Assembly: GCA_910579395.1 (NCBI GenBank) | Contig: CAJTUC010000002.1 | Coordinates: 1 to 64,000, forward strand | Length of the DNA: 64,000 bases | Direction: 5' to 3' | Source: an uncultured Lachnospiraceae bacterium | GTDB lineage: Bacteria > Bacillota > Clostridia > Lachnospirales > Lachnospiraceae | Shown: piece after piece, positions 8,648 through 17,219 of the stretch | How positions within the stretch are numbered: position 1 is the first letter of the stretch | How the letters are laid out: the number at the start of each line of letters is the position of its first letter | Notes under the pieces: generated by a model | Database searches by the model: none | Told to the model about the DNA's origin: nothing | What the model saw: the letters and a program-made list of their open reading frames with translations, nothing else | Made by a program: the position numbers and the translations under genes

Positions 8648-9540
8648 CGCCCCCTTCCGCCCGTCTGCGATAACGGTATCGTATAAATTGTTCTCTTCAG
8701 ACCGGAGCAAGTCATCATACAGTGATAACTGCTGCCCTGTGCAGTAATATAAACGGTTCCTCCCGTATTTGTCCTGCCGCATCTTTCACATACATAATAT
8801 TTCCCGCCCGACTGATTTCTGAAATCTGCTATGGCGGCGGCATCGACCGCCTGAACGGAAATGTTCAGATAGGCACAGTTCCTGTTCGTATGATATACCG
8901 TTCCGGTTTCCGTAATATAGACCATTGGATCATCTTCCGTGAAATGACTGACGTCATTCTCCACATCATAGCCCGTCCAGGCCCGTCCATAATAACGCTG
9001 ATTTATCGCAATCCCCTCGAATCCTGTTATCGGGAAAATCGGTTCCAGCCGATAAGACAGGCAGATTTCTATCATGTCATTCCCCTGCATGATGGATGTT
9101 CCATGAAAAGAAACACCCGACGTTCCATTCTTAACACAGGATTTATCCAGATAATCCCTTCCAACATTTTTCAAGACCTGACTCCCCGCATAGCTCTGAC
9201 TCAATACCGTCACAGCGATTTCACTGGGCAGCACATCGCCGGCCTTTCCGTATGCGTATCCTGCGAATGCCATTTGATTTCCCGTTTGATGGAGCGCTGC
9301 ACTGAACCGGCTCTGTATACCGATCATATCCATCGCCGACATAACCTGAATCATGAAAAACAGGAACAAAGGCAGCGCGAATGCAGCTTCCACCGTAACA
9401 GACGCACCGAGCTTCCGCGAGATAAAAGAGGACACCCTTTTTAACGGTACACCGTGGTGAAGAATTTTCAGATGTGTCCGGAGAGAATTTGTCGTCGAAT
9501 TTTCTTGATTTTTAGTTTGATGTGGCCGTAAAAAGGGCAT
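8629..9540 (-). CDS. TadE-like pseudopilin with duplicated Cys/His C-terminal module
   Basis: A 303-aa protein. After a basic N-terminal stretch comes a pseudopilin helix, SVTVEAAFALPLF, with Glu at +5 after Ala. The middle is a periplasmic-type domain. The last about 100 residues contain two copies of one small module: each begins with VYIT, then a YH followed by a Cys a few residues on, and ends in a C-x-x-C-G (CERCG and CSKCG). Such spacing suggests metal binding, which is unusual on a pilus subunit. It sits between the DUF5702 gene and the second prepilin peptidase. Confidence 0.75.
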   Translation of the reverse strand: MPFLRPHQTKNQENSTTNSLRTHLKILHHGVPLKRVSSFISRKLGASVTVEAAFALPLFLFFMIQVMSAMDMIGIQSRFSAALHQTGNQMAFAGYAYGKAGDVLPSEIAVTVLSQSYAGSQVLKNVGRDYLDKSCVKNGTSGVSFHGTSIMQGNDMIEICLSYRLEPIFPITGFEGIAINQRYYGRAWTGYDVENDVSHFTEDDPMVYITETGTVYHTNRNCAYLNISVQAVDAAAIADFRNQSGGKYYVCERCGRTNTGGTVYITAQGSSYHCMMTCSGLKRTIYTIPLSQTGGRGRCSKCG

Positions 9541-9592
9541 CCTCTTTTATCTCCTTTCCGCTCGATATCGTTTCTGTAATCTCTATTTATCT

Positions 9593-11029
9593 TTAATAAA
9601 ATCCGTATAAACGTTCCATTTCGTAATAATAACCAAAACCGCTCGTAATCGCTAATCTGGCCTTATAGGTATCAAAGCAGCCGTCCAGTCGAAAGGCGCC
9701 GTTACCTGGTGTCTGCCGGATATCCATTTCCATGATATCCATTGCCCGGAAAGTCCGGTCATGATTGTCCGTCAGAAACAGCATTGCTTCCAGATATTCT
9801 TTATAATTCAGCCCTCTGCCCTCCCCTTCGGTATCGGAAAGGCTTCCTTTTACATTTTTAATACTGTTAATGCCCGTCTTCCAGTCTGATGCCGTTTTCA
9901 CCACAGGGACCCTGCCTCCCCGCAGCAGTATTTTTACATCCTGCAGGCTTTCCACATAAGCCCACGCATAAAGAATGGTATACTTTACCGGTTCCGCCAA
10001 TTCAGGACACAGCAGCACCGCCGTGAGGGCAAGCGCCATAGCTTCCGCCTCCGCTATTTTCCCGGCATCGGACAGAATATAAAGTACGTTGGAAACTTCC
10101 CTCCACCGCAGCAGCCTTTTTGCCACCTGCTCCAGATTCTGCCAGTCCGTATCCTTTCCCGCGATCATGTATTCAATTTGATACTGCAGCAGAGAGCCTT
10201 CCTTTTCCTGCCCATAATAGCCGCATTTCTCAAATAAATAGGCCAGAAACAGAATCTCGTCCGGCGCTCCCGTAAGTTCTGCCGCCTCTTCACAGACACC
10301 GCTTCCAGTCAATCGGCTGCGCCTGGAAATATATTGTGATAACGGCACCTTGACTGTGGAGATACTGCCGATATCTTCCGCCACCAGATTCAATACCCCG
10401 ATACTGCGGGTCCCATTGGCGATATCTGCAGGATTATCCAATGGAATTTCTTCAAATACACCTTCCTCCACTTCTTCTTTTGGCAGTTCAATTTCGTCAA
10501 TCCTGGCCTGATAGCTTTCCCTCTCGCCTGCAATATCGCGTGACTCCAACTGGCTGCTGTCGATTTGGGCGATATTTCCCGTAATCTTTTCCCATAGATA
10601 CCCGGCTGGATAATCCGCCATATAATCTGCGACCTGCCTTTTCAGCACTGCGCCGTCATCGTCGGAAGCAATCGAGTATTCTGTTATTTCCACGCTGTCT
10701 GCCCGCAGATCCAGAAAATCTTTTGCTGGGCGGAAACCGCTGCCCCATGGACCCTGCATATTTTCCTGCATATAATTTCTCAAATGCGCTTCCGTATTTC
10801 CAATGGATGCCGTTCCCCCTCCATAAGAAGTATCCACGAACAGTAAATCGTATTGTTTCAGCAGTTCCCGATGGTATTCCGCCAGTACGGAATTCATGCC
10901 GATATCCGCCACACATTCAAATTTCATCCGAATGGCACTGATCCGTGCCCCTTCTATTACAGTGAATACAAGGGACAGGAGCAACGCCAGAGACAATGAC
11001 AGGAAAACTGTTATGTACCCTTTCCTCAT
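9593..11029 (-). CDS. DUF5702 domain protein of the Tad pilus locus
   Basis: A 478-aa protein beginning MRKGYITVFLSLSLALLLSL, a pilin-like TM helix close to the N terminus, followed by the conserved EGARISAIRMKFECVAD segment that marks DUF5702. The remainder is predicted extracytoplasmic and mixed alpha/beta. The family is found almost only in Tad loci of Clostridia, and a TadG-like role as an envelope or minor pilus component is a reasonable inference. Its ATG overlaps the stop of the pilin gene (ATGA), so translation is coupled to pilin production. Confidence 0.8.
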   Translation of the reverse strand: MRKGYITVFLSLSLALLLSLVFTVIEGARISAIRMKFECVADIGMNSVLAEYHRELLKQYDLLFVDTSYGGGTASIGNTEAHLRNYMQENMQGPWGSGFRPAKDFLDLRADSVEITEYSIASDDDGAVLKRQVADYMADYPAGYLWEKITGNIAQIDSSQLESRDIAGERESYQARIDEIELPKEEVEEGVFEEIPLDNPADIANGTRSIGVLNLVAEDIGSISTVKVPLSQYISRRSRLTGSGVCEEAAELTGAPDEILFLAYLFEKCGYYGQEKEGSLLQYQIEYMIAGKDTDWQNLEQVAKRLLRWREVSNVLYILSDAGKIAEAEAMALALTAVLLCPELAEPVKYTILYAWAYVESLQDVKILLRGGRVPVVKTASDWKTGINSIKNVKGSLSDTEGEGRGLNYKEYLEAMLFLTDNHDRTFRAMDIMEMDIRQTPGNGAFRLDGCFDTYKARLAITSGFGYYYEMERLYGFY

Positions 11030-11214
11030 GACATTACCGTGTTGCTGTCTTTGGTAATCTTTTCAAATACACTTTCTACCAGAGAACGGAGCTGCGTTTT
11101 AAAGATAATGACCAGGCCGATCAGTACTACTATGATCAGAATCAGTTCTACCGTACCCATGCCGTCCTCCTCTCTTAAAAAACTGGCAAATCCTTTTAAA
11201 TTTCCTTTTCTCAT
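11026..11214 (-). CDS. Flp-type (type IVb) pilin
   Basis: A 62-aa major pilin candidate. An 18-residue basic/acidic leader ends in EEDG, followed by MGTVELILIIVVLIGLVIIF; cleavage after the Gly places the invariant Glu at +5 and leaves a 44-residue mature subunit with one long hydrophobic helix. It is the shortest gene of the operon and sits between TadC and the DUF5702 gene, where a Flp pilin is expected. Confidence 0.88.
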   Translation of the reverse strand: MRKGNLKGFASFLREEDGMGTVELILIIVVLIGLVIIFKTQLRSLVESVFEKITKDSNTVMS

Positions 11215-11229
11215 ATCCTTTTTCTCCTT

Positions 11230-12726
11230 TCAAATCGTAAAATATGCCGGAATCATGATTAAAACCATGACAATACATAACATCATCATCATCGGCAGAA
11301 GAAGTTTCGTTCCGGCCTCCTCTCCCGCCTTTTTCGCACTGTTCTTTCTCTCCTCAAAAGCAGTCTCTGCTTCCTGCCGCAGTTTTGACAGCAGGTCACG
11401 GTTTCCTTTCCGCAAATTCTGTGATAGCAAAGTGCTCAGTTTCATATAGGGCTGAAGCCGGCACCGTTTCCCCAGATGCGCATAGGCATCCGTTTCTGAT
11501 ACGCCGCTTTGCAGTTCATGGCAAAGCAGTACAATTTCTTCATAAACATATTGTTTTTTCTTCGATACTCTTTGCTTTTTATAGTCTTCCCCCATTTTAC
11601 CGAACGCGTTTCGAACGGTCATTCCGGCTCCCATATAAAGCGCCAGTTTATGAACAATTTCCGGATAATCCCGCAGCAATTCCCGGTTCCTCTCTGCCAG
11701 ACTTTGTTCTATACTCCTGTTCCCGGCAAGAAAAATGAAAACCGCTGCCGCACACATGAGCAGAAAGAAATATCCGCTGCTATCCTGAATCACCTCCTTC
11801 CAGATAATTTTTTGAGACCCGATTCTGTCCGGCAATGCCAGACTGCTTTCCGTTCTGCTCTCCCGATCCTGTTCCTCCAATGCGTTTTCAATACGCTTTA
11901 ACAACTGCTCTTTCTCCGTCAGAACAGCCGGCAATATCCGTACCGGAAACATTTCTTCAAATTCCTGTTCCTCATATCGAAAACACGCGGTCAGCATGAC
12001 AACTTCCGCTTCCTCCAAATCTTCGTTTCGTACGGAGCCATCAGGCTGCACAAGAGAATAGCTGCTGCTCTCCCAGGAAATCTGAAACGGATATCCTTGC
12101 ATGGACGTAAGAAGATTCAAATCTTCCGTCACATTCTCCAGGCTGACATTACTGCCCAAAATCGATGTGGACAGATTGAGAACCGCATCCTGAAAAATAC
12201 TGCTGATTTCTTCCGACGTATACTTCTGTTCCGTAACCGTATAGACAATTTTTTCCGCATCCTCCCCTTCCACCTGTGCCGCCAATGCCACCTCCCTGTC
12301 TCCCTGTCCATAACCTTTCCGCTCAATGCAGCCGCCCTCCTGTATCAGACCAGCCGTTTGCGCACTGAGCGCCGCACAAAGAGAAAGCAGACTGCCCACG
12401 AAAAGGACCAGCAATACAAGACTGCATTGTCTGACATAAAAAGCCTGTACCTGATACTGCTTTGACAAATCCGGACGCAGCAGCTTCAAATCGTTTCCAA
12501 GCCTGTCCTCGCGCAGCTGTTTCTGATATCGCTGCCGCCTTCCCCCAAATTTTCCAGTCATATATCTCTTCTGCCGGATACACCAAATGGCTGCCTTTAT
12601 GAAAAAAATCTCGCCTGGATAAAATTTCCTTCTCTCCCCGCTCCGATAGGAAGATATCGTTTCCTTCCGGGACAGAACAAACAACAGCAAATATGAAACC
12701 AGAACCGCCAAATACCAATAAATCAT
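11230..12726 (-). CDS. TadC-like type II secretion F-domain membrane protein
   Basis: A 498-aa inner-membrane platform protein. The C-terminal 170 residues form the T2SF domain: DYPEIVHKLALYMGAGMTV, a helical hairpin and the final hydrophobic helix ending IPAYFTI. The N-terminal part holds one TM helix at residues 3-18, a second near 105-125 and an extracytoplasmic insert of about 170 residues rich in Glu that is longer than in standard TadC. It acts with TadB as the platform driven by the CpaF ATPase. A strong GGGAGGGTAGG ribosome site precedes the ATG. Confidence 0.83.
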   Translation of the reverse strand: MIYWYLAVLVSYLLLFVLSRKETISSYRSGERRKFYPGEIFFIKAAIWCIRQKRYMTGKFGGRRQRYQKQLREDRLGNDLKLLRPDLSKQYQVQAFYVRQCSLVLLVLFVGSLLSLCAALSAQTAGLIQEGGCIERKGYGQGDREVALAAQVEGEDAEKIVYTVTEQKYTSEEISSIFQDAVLNLSTSILGSNVSLENVTEDLNLLTSMQGYPFQISWESSSYSLVQPDGSVRNEDLEEAEVVMLTACFRYEEQEFEEMFPVRILPAVLTEKEQLLKRIENALEEQDRESRTESSLALPDRIGSQKIIWKEVIQDSSGYFFLLMCAAAVFIFLAGNRSIEQSLAERNRELLRDYPEIVHKLALYMGAGMTVRNAFGKMGEDYKKQRVSKKKQYVYEEIVLLCHELQSGVSETDAYAHLGKRCRLQPYMKLSTLLSQNLRKGNRDLLSKLRQEAETAFEERKNSAKKAGEEAGTKLLLPMMMMLCIVMVLIMIPAYFTI

Positions 12727-12780
12727 CCTACCCTCCCGTCTTGTCTTCCGACGCGCCGTTTCGTTCCGTTTCTGTTTTCT

Positions 12781-13560
12781 TTATACCTCTATTTCAACGA
12801 TTTTCCTGGAAATGATAAATGCGGCCAGATATACGGCCAGACAAATTGTCATGATCAGAATTCCTGCCGGATTATGATACAGCACATCAAAAAATCCTTT
12901 GGACGTCAGACTGATATAGAAAATGATAAAGAACGGAACGGCATTCATAATTTTCTGTTCCATTTTTCTTGAGCTGAGCAGCACCTCTATCTCTTTATCC
13001 ACCGCCGTTTTCTGCTCAATCGTATCTGCGGTCACGGACAAAATTTCCGTCATGCTGCCGCCGTTTCGTTTCGCGATTAGAAATATTTCCGCAAACTGCA
13101 TGATATCCTGCAAGCGGCTTCTGCAGCCGAAATCATATAAAAGCTTCTCCAATACAATGTTATTTTCCAGTCCTTTCCCAATGCTATACAACTCCCGACA
13201 TATAGGACTCTCTTCTCCATACAACATCTTCATGTCACGGTAGGCTTCTTTAAAAGCGTTCTCCACGGAATATCCCGCTTTTTGATTGGCTGACACTGAC
13301 AATACCGCATCTTTGAACTGCATCTGCAATGACTGCCTTCTCTTCCCGGCCAGTTCTTTCTTTTTCCCCTTCAGAAAAAGCAGCAGCGCCGGCAATAAGA
13401 GCAGATACGCCCATATGGAACGGTAAAAGAAATAAGCAAAGATTCCAATGAGCATCATTCCCTCTACGGAGTAAAAAAGCAGTTCCCGGCCATTTAGAAC
13501 ATAGTCTCCATAATCAACCGCTTTTCGCACAGAGGCCTGCGGCTTTAAGTTTTTCCACAT
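12781..13560 (-). CDS. TadB-like type II secretion F-domain membrane protein
   Basis: A 259-aa platform protein with paired N-terminal TM helices (about 30-65), the cytosolic T2SF helices starting FKDAVLSVSANQKAGYSVE, the conserved AEIFLIAKRNGGSMTEIL segment and two C-terminal TM helices. Its start overlaps the end of cpaF by 47 bases and has an AAAGGAG ribosome site, so the two are translated together. Partner of the TadC-like protein. Confidence 0.87.
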   Translation of the reverse strand: MWKNLKPQASVRKAVDYGDYVLNGRELLFYSVEGMMLIGIFAYFFYRSIWAYLLLLPALLLFLKGKKKELAGKRRQSLQMQFKDAVLSVSANQKAGYSVENAFKEAYRDMKMLYGEESPICRELYSIGKGLENNIVLEKLLYDFGCRSRLQDIMQFAEIFLIAKRNGGSMTEILSVTADTIEQKTAVDKEIEVLLSSRKMEQKIMNAVPFFIIFYISLTSKGFFDVLYHNPAGILIMTICLAVYLAAFIISRKIVEIEV

Positions 13561-14749
13561 ACGTCAGTTCTCCTTTTTTCTGCAGTCTTCCCAAAACTCT
13601 TCCACTCTCATCCTCTCCCTCCTCTTCAAAGCGGTATAAAGTCTTTAACTGAATTTCTTCTTCTGCAAATCCAAGCACTTCTACAATTTCCAGCACCTTT
13701 CTGCTCCTGTCCCGAAGCCTTCCCAAATGAATGATAAGATCGATTCCCGAAGCAATCTGCTGTTTCATCGCTTTCAACGGTAAATCCATTCCCATCAGAA
13801 TCATGTTTTCCAGCCGGCTCAACATATCCTTGGAACTATTGGCGTGCCCGGTGGACATGGAACCGTCATGCCCCGTATTCATGCACTGCATCATATCAAA
13901 AGCTTCCCCTCCCCTGACCTCGCCAACGATAATCCGGTCCGGACGCATTCGAAGCGATGTCTTGATCAAATCCCGAATGGTAATCTCCCGGCACCCTTCC
14001 ACGTTGGCATTGCGCGTTTCCATTCTGACAAGATTCGGAATATTCAAAATCTGCAGTTCCGCATTGTCCTCAATCGTAATAATCCGTTCCTCTTTGGGAA
14101 TGTAATCGGACAACGCGTTTAAAAAAGTTGTTTTGCCGGAACCCGTTCCGCCGCTGATAAAAATGTTATACCTTGCCCTGACCAGTTTCTGCAGCCACTC
14201 ACAGACTTCTGAAGGAACGGAACCGAAAGAGACCAGGTCCTTCATCATAATCGGCTTGTCCGGAAAGCGCCGGATGGTAACAATCGGTCCGTTCAGGGCG
14301 ACCGGGCTCAGCACAACATTCACTCTCGCGCCATTTTCAAGCCTTGCGTCCACAATAGGGGATGCCTCGTTGACAACTCTGTTGCATGCCGCAACAATCT
14401 GCTGAATAATATCTTCTAACTTTTCCCTGCTTTCAAATTTCTGTTCCAGACGGGACAATCGCCCTTTCTTTTCCACAAAAATATAGTCCGGCCCATTGAT
14501 CATAATTTCCGTAATATCGGTATTATCGATAAGTTCCTGTAAAACATCCAGTTTCCGGACCGCATAAAAAAGTTCTTTCCGAAGCCACGCCCGTTCTTCT
14601 AACAGCATAGGCTGCTTCTTTCCCTCTCTCATGAGCAGTCCGTCAATGAGTTCCTGCATTTCCCCATCCGAGATTTCTCTGGAATAATCGATATCGGCCC
14701 TTAATTTATCCCGTAACTGCTCCCGCATTTCATTCAGTCTGTTTCTCAT
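13514..14749 (-). CDS. CpaF/TadA pilus assembly ATPase
   Basis: A 411-aa secretion ATPase of the VirB11/GspE superfamily that powers Flp pilus assembly from the cytosolic face. Walker A is ISGGTGSGKTTFLNAL (about residues 196-211); Asp and His boxes and the Walker B region PDRIIVGEVRGGEAFDM follow, then STGHANS. The start at 14749 is preferred to the listed upstream ATG because GGGAGGA lies 6-7 bases before it. It overlaps the CpaE-like gene by 20 bases. Confidence 0.92.
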   Translation of the reverse strand: MRNRLNEMREQLRDKLRADIDYSREISDGEMQELIDGLLMREGKKQPMLLEERAWLRKELFYAVRKLDVLQELIDNTDITEIMINGPDYIFVEKKGRLSRLEQKFESREKLEDIIQQIVAACNRVVNEASPIVDARLENGARVNVVLSPVALNGPIVTIRRFPDKPIMMKDLVSFGSVPSEVCEWLQKLVRARYNIFISGGTGSGKTTFLNALSDYIPKEERIITIEDNAELQILNIPNLVRMETRNANVEGCREITIRDLIKTSLRMRPDRIIVGEVRGGEAFDMMQCMNTGHDGSMSTGHANSSKDMLSRLENMILMGMDLPLKAMKQQIASGIDLIIHLGRLRDRSRKVLEIVEVLGFAEEEIQLKTLYRFEEEGEDESGRVLGRLQKKGELTYVEKLKAAGLCAKSG

Positions 14750-15755
14750 ATAAATCCTCCCGTATAATGGCTTTGACATATCCCGCCAGTTCCCCGTGCG
14801 TCATCAGGTTCAAATCCGTCGGCAGCTTTTCAAAAAGAGGAAATCTGCATTTGACGGTCTTGTCCGCAATTTCATCCAGTTCATTCATCCGCAGGATTTG
14901 TTCATACTGGCTTATCTTCGCCATCGCAAAACCGTCATCCTTTGTAATGGTATAAATCTTACAGCAATGTGCCAGCAGTTCAAATAACCCATTCATCCCG
15001 TCTGTCAAATCCAGAAGCAGATATTCGTAGTCGCTGATTTTCTCGATCATCCGCAGCAATTCCAGCCATTGTTCCCCGGTAATGCTCTGCATATCGAAAC
15101 CGGACTGACCCGGCGGAATAAAATCCAAACCGTTGATATTCTGTACCATAGAAGGCAGTCTGAGGGACAGTTTCTCTCTGGCACACTTGAAATAATAAAG
15201 CACATCCATCATATCTGCCTGAAACTCTTTCCGAAGCATTCTATCGAATCCCGAACAGCATTCAAAATTCAAATATAATGTTTTGTGCTCCCTTGCCAAC
15301 AGCTGCCCCATCGTTACTGCAAAAGAAGTCTGCAGGCATCTTCTGACCGGAGAATATATACCAATTATTTTCAGTTTCAACCGCTGCTCCATCCTGCCGT
15401 CCACCCGCGCCGCATCCCAACCTTCCGGTTCCGTTATATGCTCCACAACTTCCCTAATGATTTCTTCCGGTTTCTGATACTTATCAATATACTGATAATC
15501 CGTATCATACCTTTCTTCACCTTCCCACAAAATAAATACGTTCTGGATTTTCGGCCGGTTTTTTAACTGCCTTACAGCGCTCTCGCCAATCAGCAAAACG
15601 GAAATGTCATGTTTTTCCATAAAATTTTCCAGTTCTTCCGTTTCTGTGAAAAGATGCAGCGTATAAGGTATTGCTGCCTTCCGTGAAATGAACTCTGCCA
15701 TTCGAAAAGCGTACGCTTCCTCCAGATCACAGACAGCCATAATTTTTTCTCTCAA
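14730..15755 (-). CDS. CpaE/TadZ-like pilus localisation protein with degenerate P-loop
   Basis: A 341-aa protein in the position and with the architecture of CpaE/TadZ: an atypical receiver-like N-terminal domain (residues 1-115) and a MinD/ParA-like domain. The Walker A region reads GIYSPVRRCLQTSFAV, so the usual GGVGKT is absent, while the later YEYLLLDLTDG segment corresponds to Walker B. It probably acts as a polar-localisation scaffold rather than an ATPase. The start is a TTG overlapping the TGA of the prepilin peptidase (TTGA) with a GGAGGG ribosome site; an in-frame ATG follows at 15740. Confidence 0.75.
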   Translation of the reverse strand: MREKIMAVCDLEEAYAFRMAEFISRKAAIPYTLHLFTETEELENFMEKHDISVLLIGESAVRQLKNRPKIQNVFILWEGEERYDTDYQYIDKYQKPEEIIREVVEHITEPEGWDAARVDGRMEQRLKLKIIGIYSPVRRCLQTSFAVTMGQLLAREHKTLYLNFECCSGFDRMLRKEFQADMMDVLYYFKCAREKLSLRLPSMVQNINGLDFIPPGQSGFDMQSITGEQWLELLRMIEKISDYEYLLLDLTDGMNGLFELLAHCCKIYTITKDDGFAMAKISQYEQILRMNELDEIADKTVKCRFPLFEKLPTDLNLMTHGELAGYVKAIIREDLYEKQTE

Positions 15756-16318
15756 TAGAACCCTCCTAACCAGAGCGCCGCGCCAAGCAGAACCGGCAGC
15801 GCAAAATGTATTTTATTACTCATGTACCGCTGATAGTCCAATCGCAGATCGTCCCCATACAGTCTCCACTGTTTTCTGCAAAACACGTCTGAAAAATATG
15901 CAAGCAGATACTGCATTCTCTCTTTCAGGTTTTCTTCCGACAGCAGCTTTCCGATGGAAAAGATGGCTCCGATGATAAAAGAAGCTGCCATTATACGAAG
16001 CTGCTCTTCCCATTGTACAAAACTGCCGAGCATTAGAAACAACTTTACATCTCCGGCCCCCAGACCGCCAATCTTATATAGGGGATATAAAAGAATAAAA
16101 GAAAGCAGCATAGAGACGCCAACTTCGTAGAAACCATGCCATTGATATTCCAGAAAACGAAAGGACAGTCCGATCATCATACCGAATAGAATCCAGCCAT
16201 TATATATCCTGTCGTATGCGAAATCCATCAGAACTGCTGCAATGAGCAATAAGATTAATAGATACTGACAACAACTCAGTCCAATCTGATCACCTCCCCG
16301 GTCAAATAATACTACCAT
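15752..16318 (-). CDS. CpaA/TadV prepilin peptidase
   Basis: A polytopic A24 aspartic peptidase with both active-site motifs, LMDFAYDRIYN and GLGAGDVKLF. It cleaves Flp-type leaders at the membrane and is the first gene of the Tad operon. The only in-frame ATG (16318) has no close ribosome site, whereas a very strong GGGGAGGTGATC lies inside the frame and stands 7 bases before an ATT codon at 16285. Starting at ATT would place the first TM helix at the N terminus, as in other CpaA proteins, so the true start may be that rare codon. Confidence 0.82.
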   Translation of the reverse strand: MVVLFDRGGDQIGLSCCQYLLILLLIAAVLMDFAYDRIYNGWILFGMMIGLSFRFLEYQWHGFYEVGVSMLLSFILLYPLYKIGGLGAGDVKLFLMLGSFVQWEEQLRIMAASFIIGAIFSIGKLLSEENLKERMQYLLAYFSDVFCRKQWRLYGDDLRLDYQRYMSNKIHFALPVLLGAALWLGGFY

Positions 16319-16483
16319 GAATTCATTGGAAGAACCTTCCAGATGACTGTATCAAAATACAGTTCGAATTGATATGATATCCTGTCCGTTTTCACGGACG
16401 CTGTTAGAAGATAATCGAATTATATATGGACTTTTCTTTCTTGTCCAGTGGTATTTTAAAAAAATATTCTTTTTGTGAAAATC
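16319..16483 (-). promoter_or_regulatory. Leader region of the Tad operon with two perfect small hairpins
   Basis: This 165-base gap upstream of the Tad operon contains, on the minus strand, a GTCCGT-GAAA-ACGGAC hairpin with a GNRA tetraloop and, nearer the gene, a 7-bp hairpin ACTGTAT-TTTG-ATACAGT. No convincing -35/-10 pair or known riboswitch core was found by eye. It may be an mRNA leader that affects stability or translation. Confidence 0.35.
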
Positions 16484-16756
16484 TCACAATACTTTAAAAA
16501 TATTGATTCCATAAAGTACGATAAGTCCCGGAAATCCAAGAATTCCGGATGTCAAAAAGGTCACCGGATTGATGCCTACAGCAACAGAAATATCTCTCGC
16601 AATCAGAAAACCGTTCAAAAAATAAATGCCGACTGTCCCCATGACCGCGCGCAGAATAAAATTAATGACCCATTCAATCTTTCTTCCCATTGCTCCAATC
16701 AAAAGTACCAAAATACACACGATTAAAATTGCCGCAATGCCTCCAAATTTTTCCAT
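16484..16756 (-). CDS. BofA family pro-sigma-K processing inhibitor-like protein
   Basis: A 90-aa membrane protein with three hydrophobic segments and the BofA family signature near the C terminus, VGINPVTFLTSGILGFPG followed by LIVLYGI. In Bacillus BofA restrains the SpoIVFB protease that activates sigma-K in the mother cell. Its presence suggests a spore-forming ancestry, but no other sporulation gene is in the window. Confidence 0.85.
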   Translation of the reverse strand: MEKFGGIAAILIVCILVLLIGAMGRKIEWVINFILRAVMGTVGIYFLNGFLIARDISVAVGINPVTFLTSGILGFPGLIVLYGINIFKVL

Positions 16757-16890
16757 GACCAGTTTCCTCTCTGCTTGTTCTATTTCAATCTATGCCGGCA
16801 CGTTCCCCAATATTACAAGAATATTCTTCCAAATTCTGTATATACTGTATAAAAGAGGAATTTGTCATGAAAAGATTGGAGGAAACCGTA

Positions 16891-17175
16891 ATGATTTTAT
16901 TCCGTCAGAGTCCCTGTCGAGTTGATGCCGATGATAACCTGGATTTCCATAAACCATCCATTCATGAAGAACTGATTCAGACAAGACGCGCTTTGGAAAA
17001 TGCGTATTCCGGGTTCGACAATGTGACCGACCCCGATTTGATAGACTGCTACATTTACGAAGTGAACGCCGTCATGAAAAGATATAAATACTTATTGGAA
17101 CAGGCTGCAAAGAACAATCTCCAGCCGGAAGAGACATATAGTGAAACTTACCAGACATTGACTTTGTCAAACTGA
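16891..17175 (+). CDS. YaaL-like (DUF2508) small protein
   Basis: A 94-aa protein with the DUF2508 pattern: a helical segment IHEELIQTRRALENAYSGF, then DNVTDPDLIDCYIYEVNAV and KRYKYLLEQA. Function unknown. The start at 16891 follows GGAGG with 8 bases spacing; an in-frame ATG at 16867, itself with AGAGGAA before it, would add eight residues. It is divergent from bofA, although in Bacillus the yaaL and bofA genes lie in tandem. Confidence 0.78.
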   Translation: MILFRQSPCRVDADDNLDFHKPSIHEELIQTRRALENAYSGFDNVTDPDLIDCYIYEVNAVMKRYKYLLEQAAKNNLQPEETYSETYQTLTLSN

Positions 17176-17178
17176 AGA

Positions 17179-17210
17179 AAGAGCGCAGACCTCTCATAGC
17201 CTGCGCTCTT
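17179..17210. terminator. Bidirectional terminator between yaaL-like and fliS
   Basis: A perfect 10-bp stem (17179-17188 with 17201-17210), GC-rich and flanked by A and T runs, lies between the convergent yaaL-like and fliS genes and can serve both. Confidence 0.8.
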
Positions 17211-17219
17211 TTTATAATT

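Noticed and set aside
16319..16483. Cyclic-di-GMP riboswitch before the Tad operon
   Set aside because: The hairpin with a GAAA tetraloop recalls a docking loop, but the conserved GEMM junction sequences are missing.
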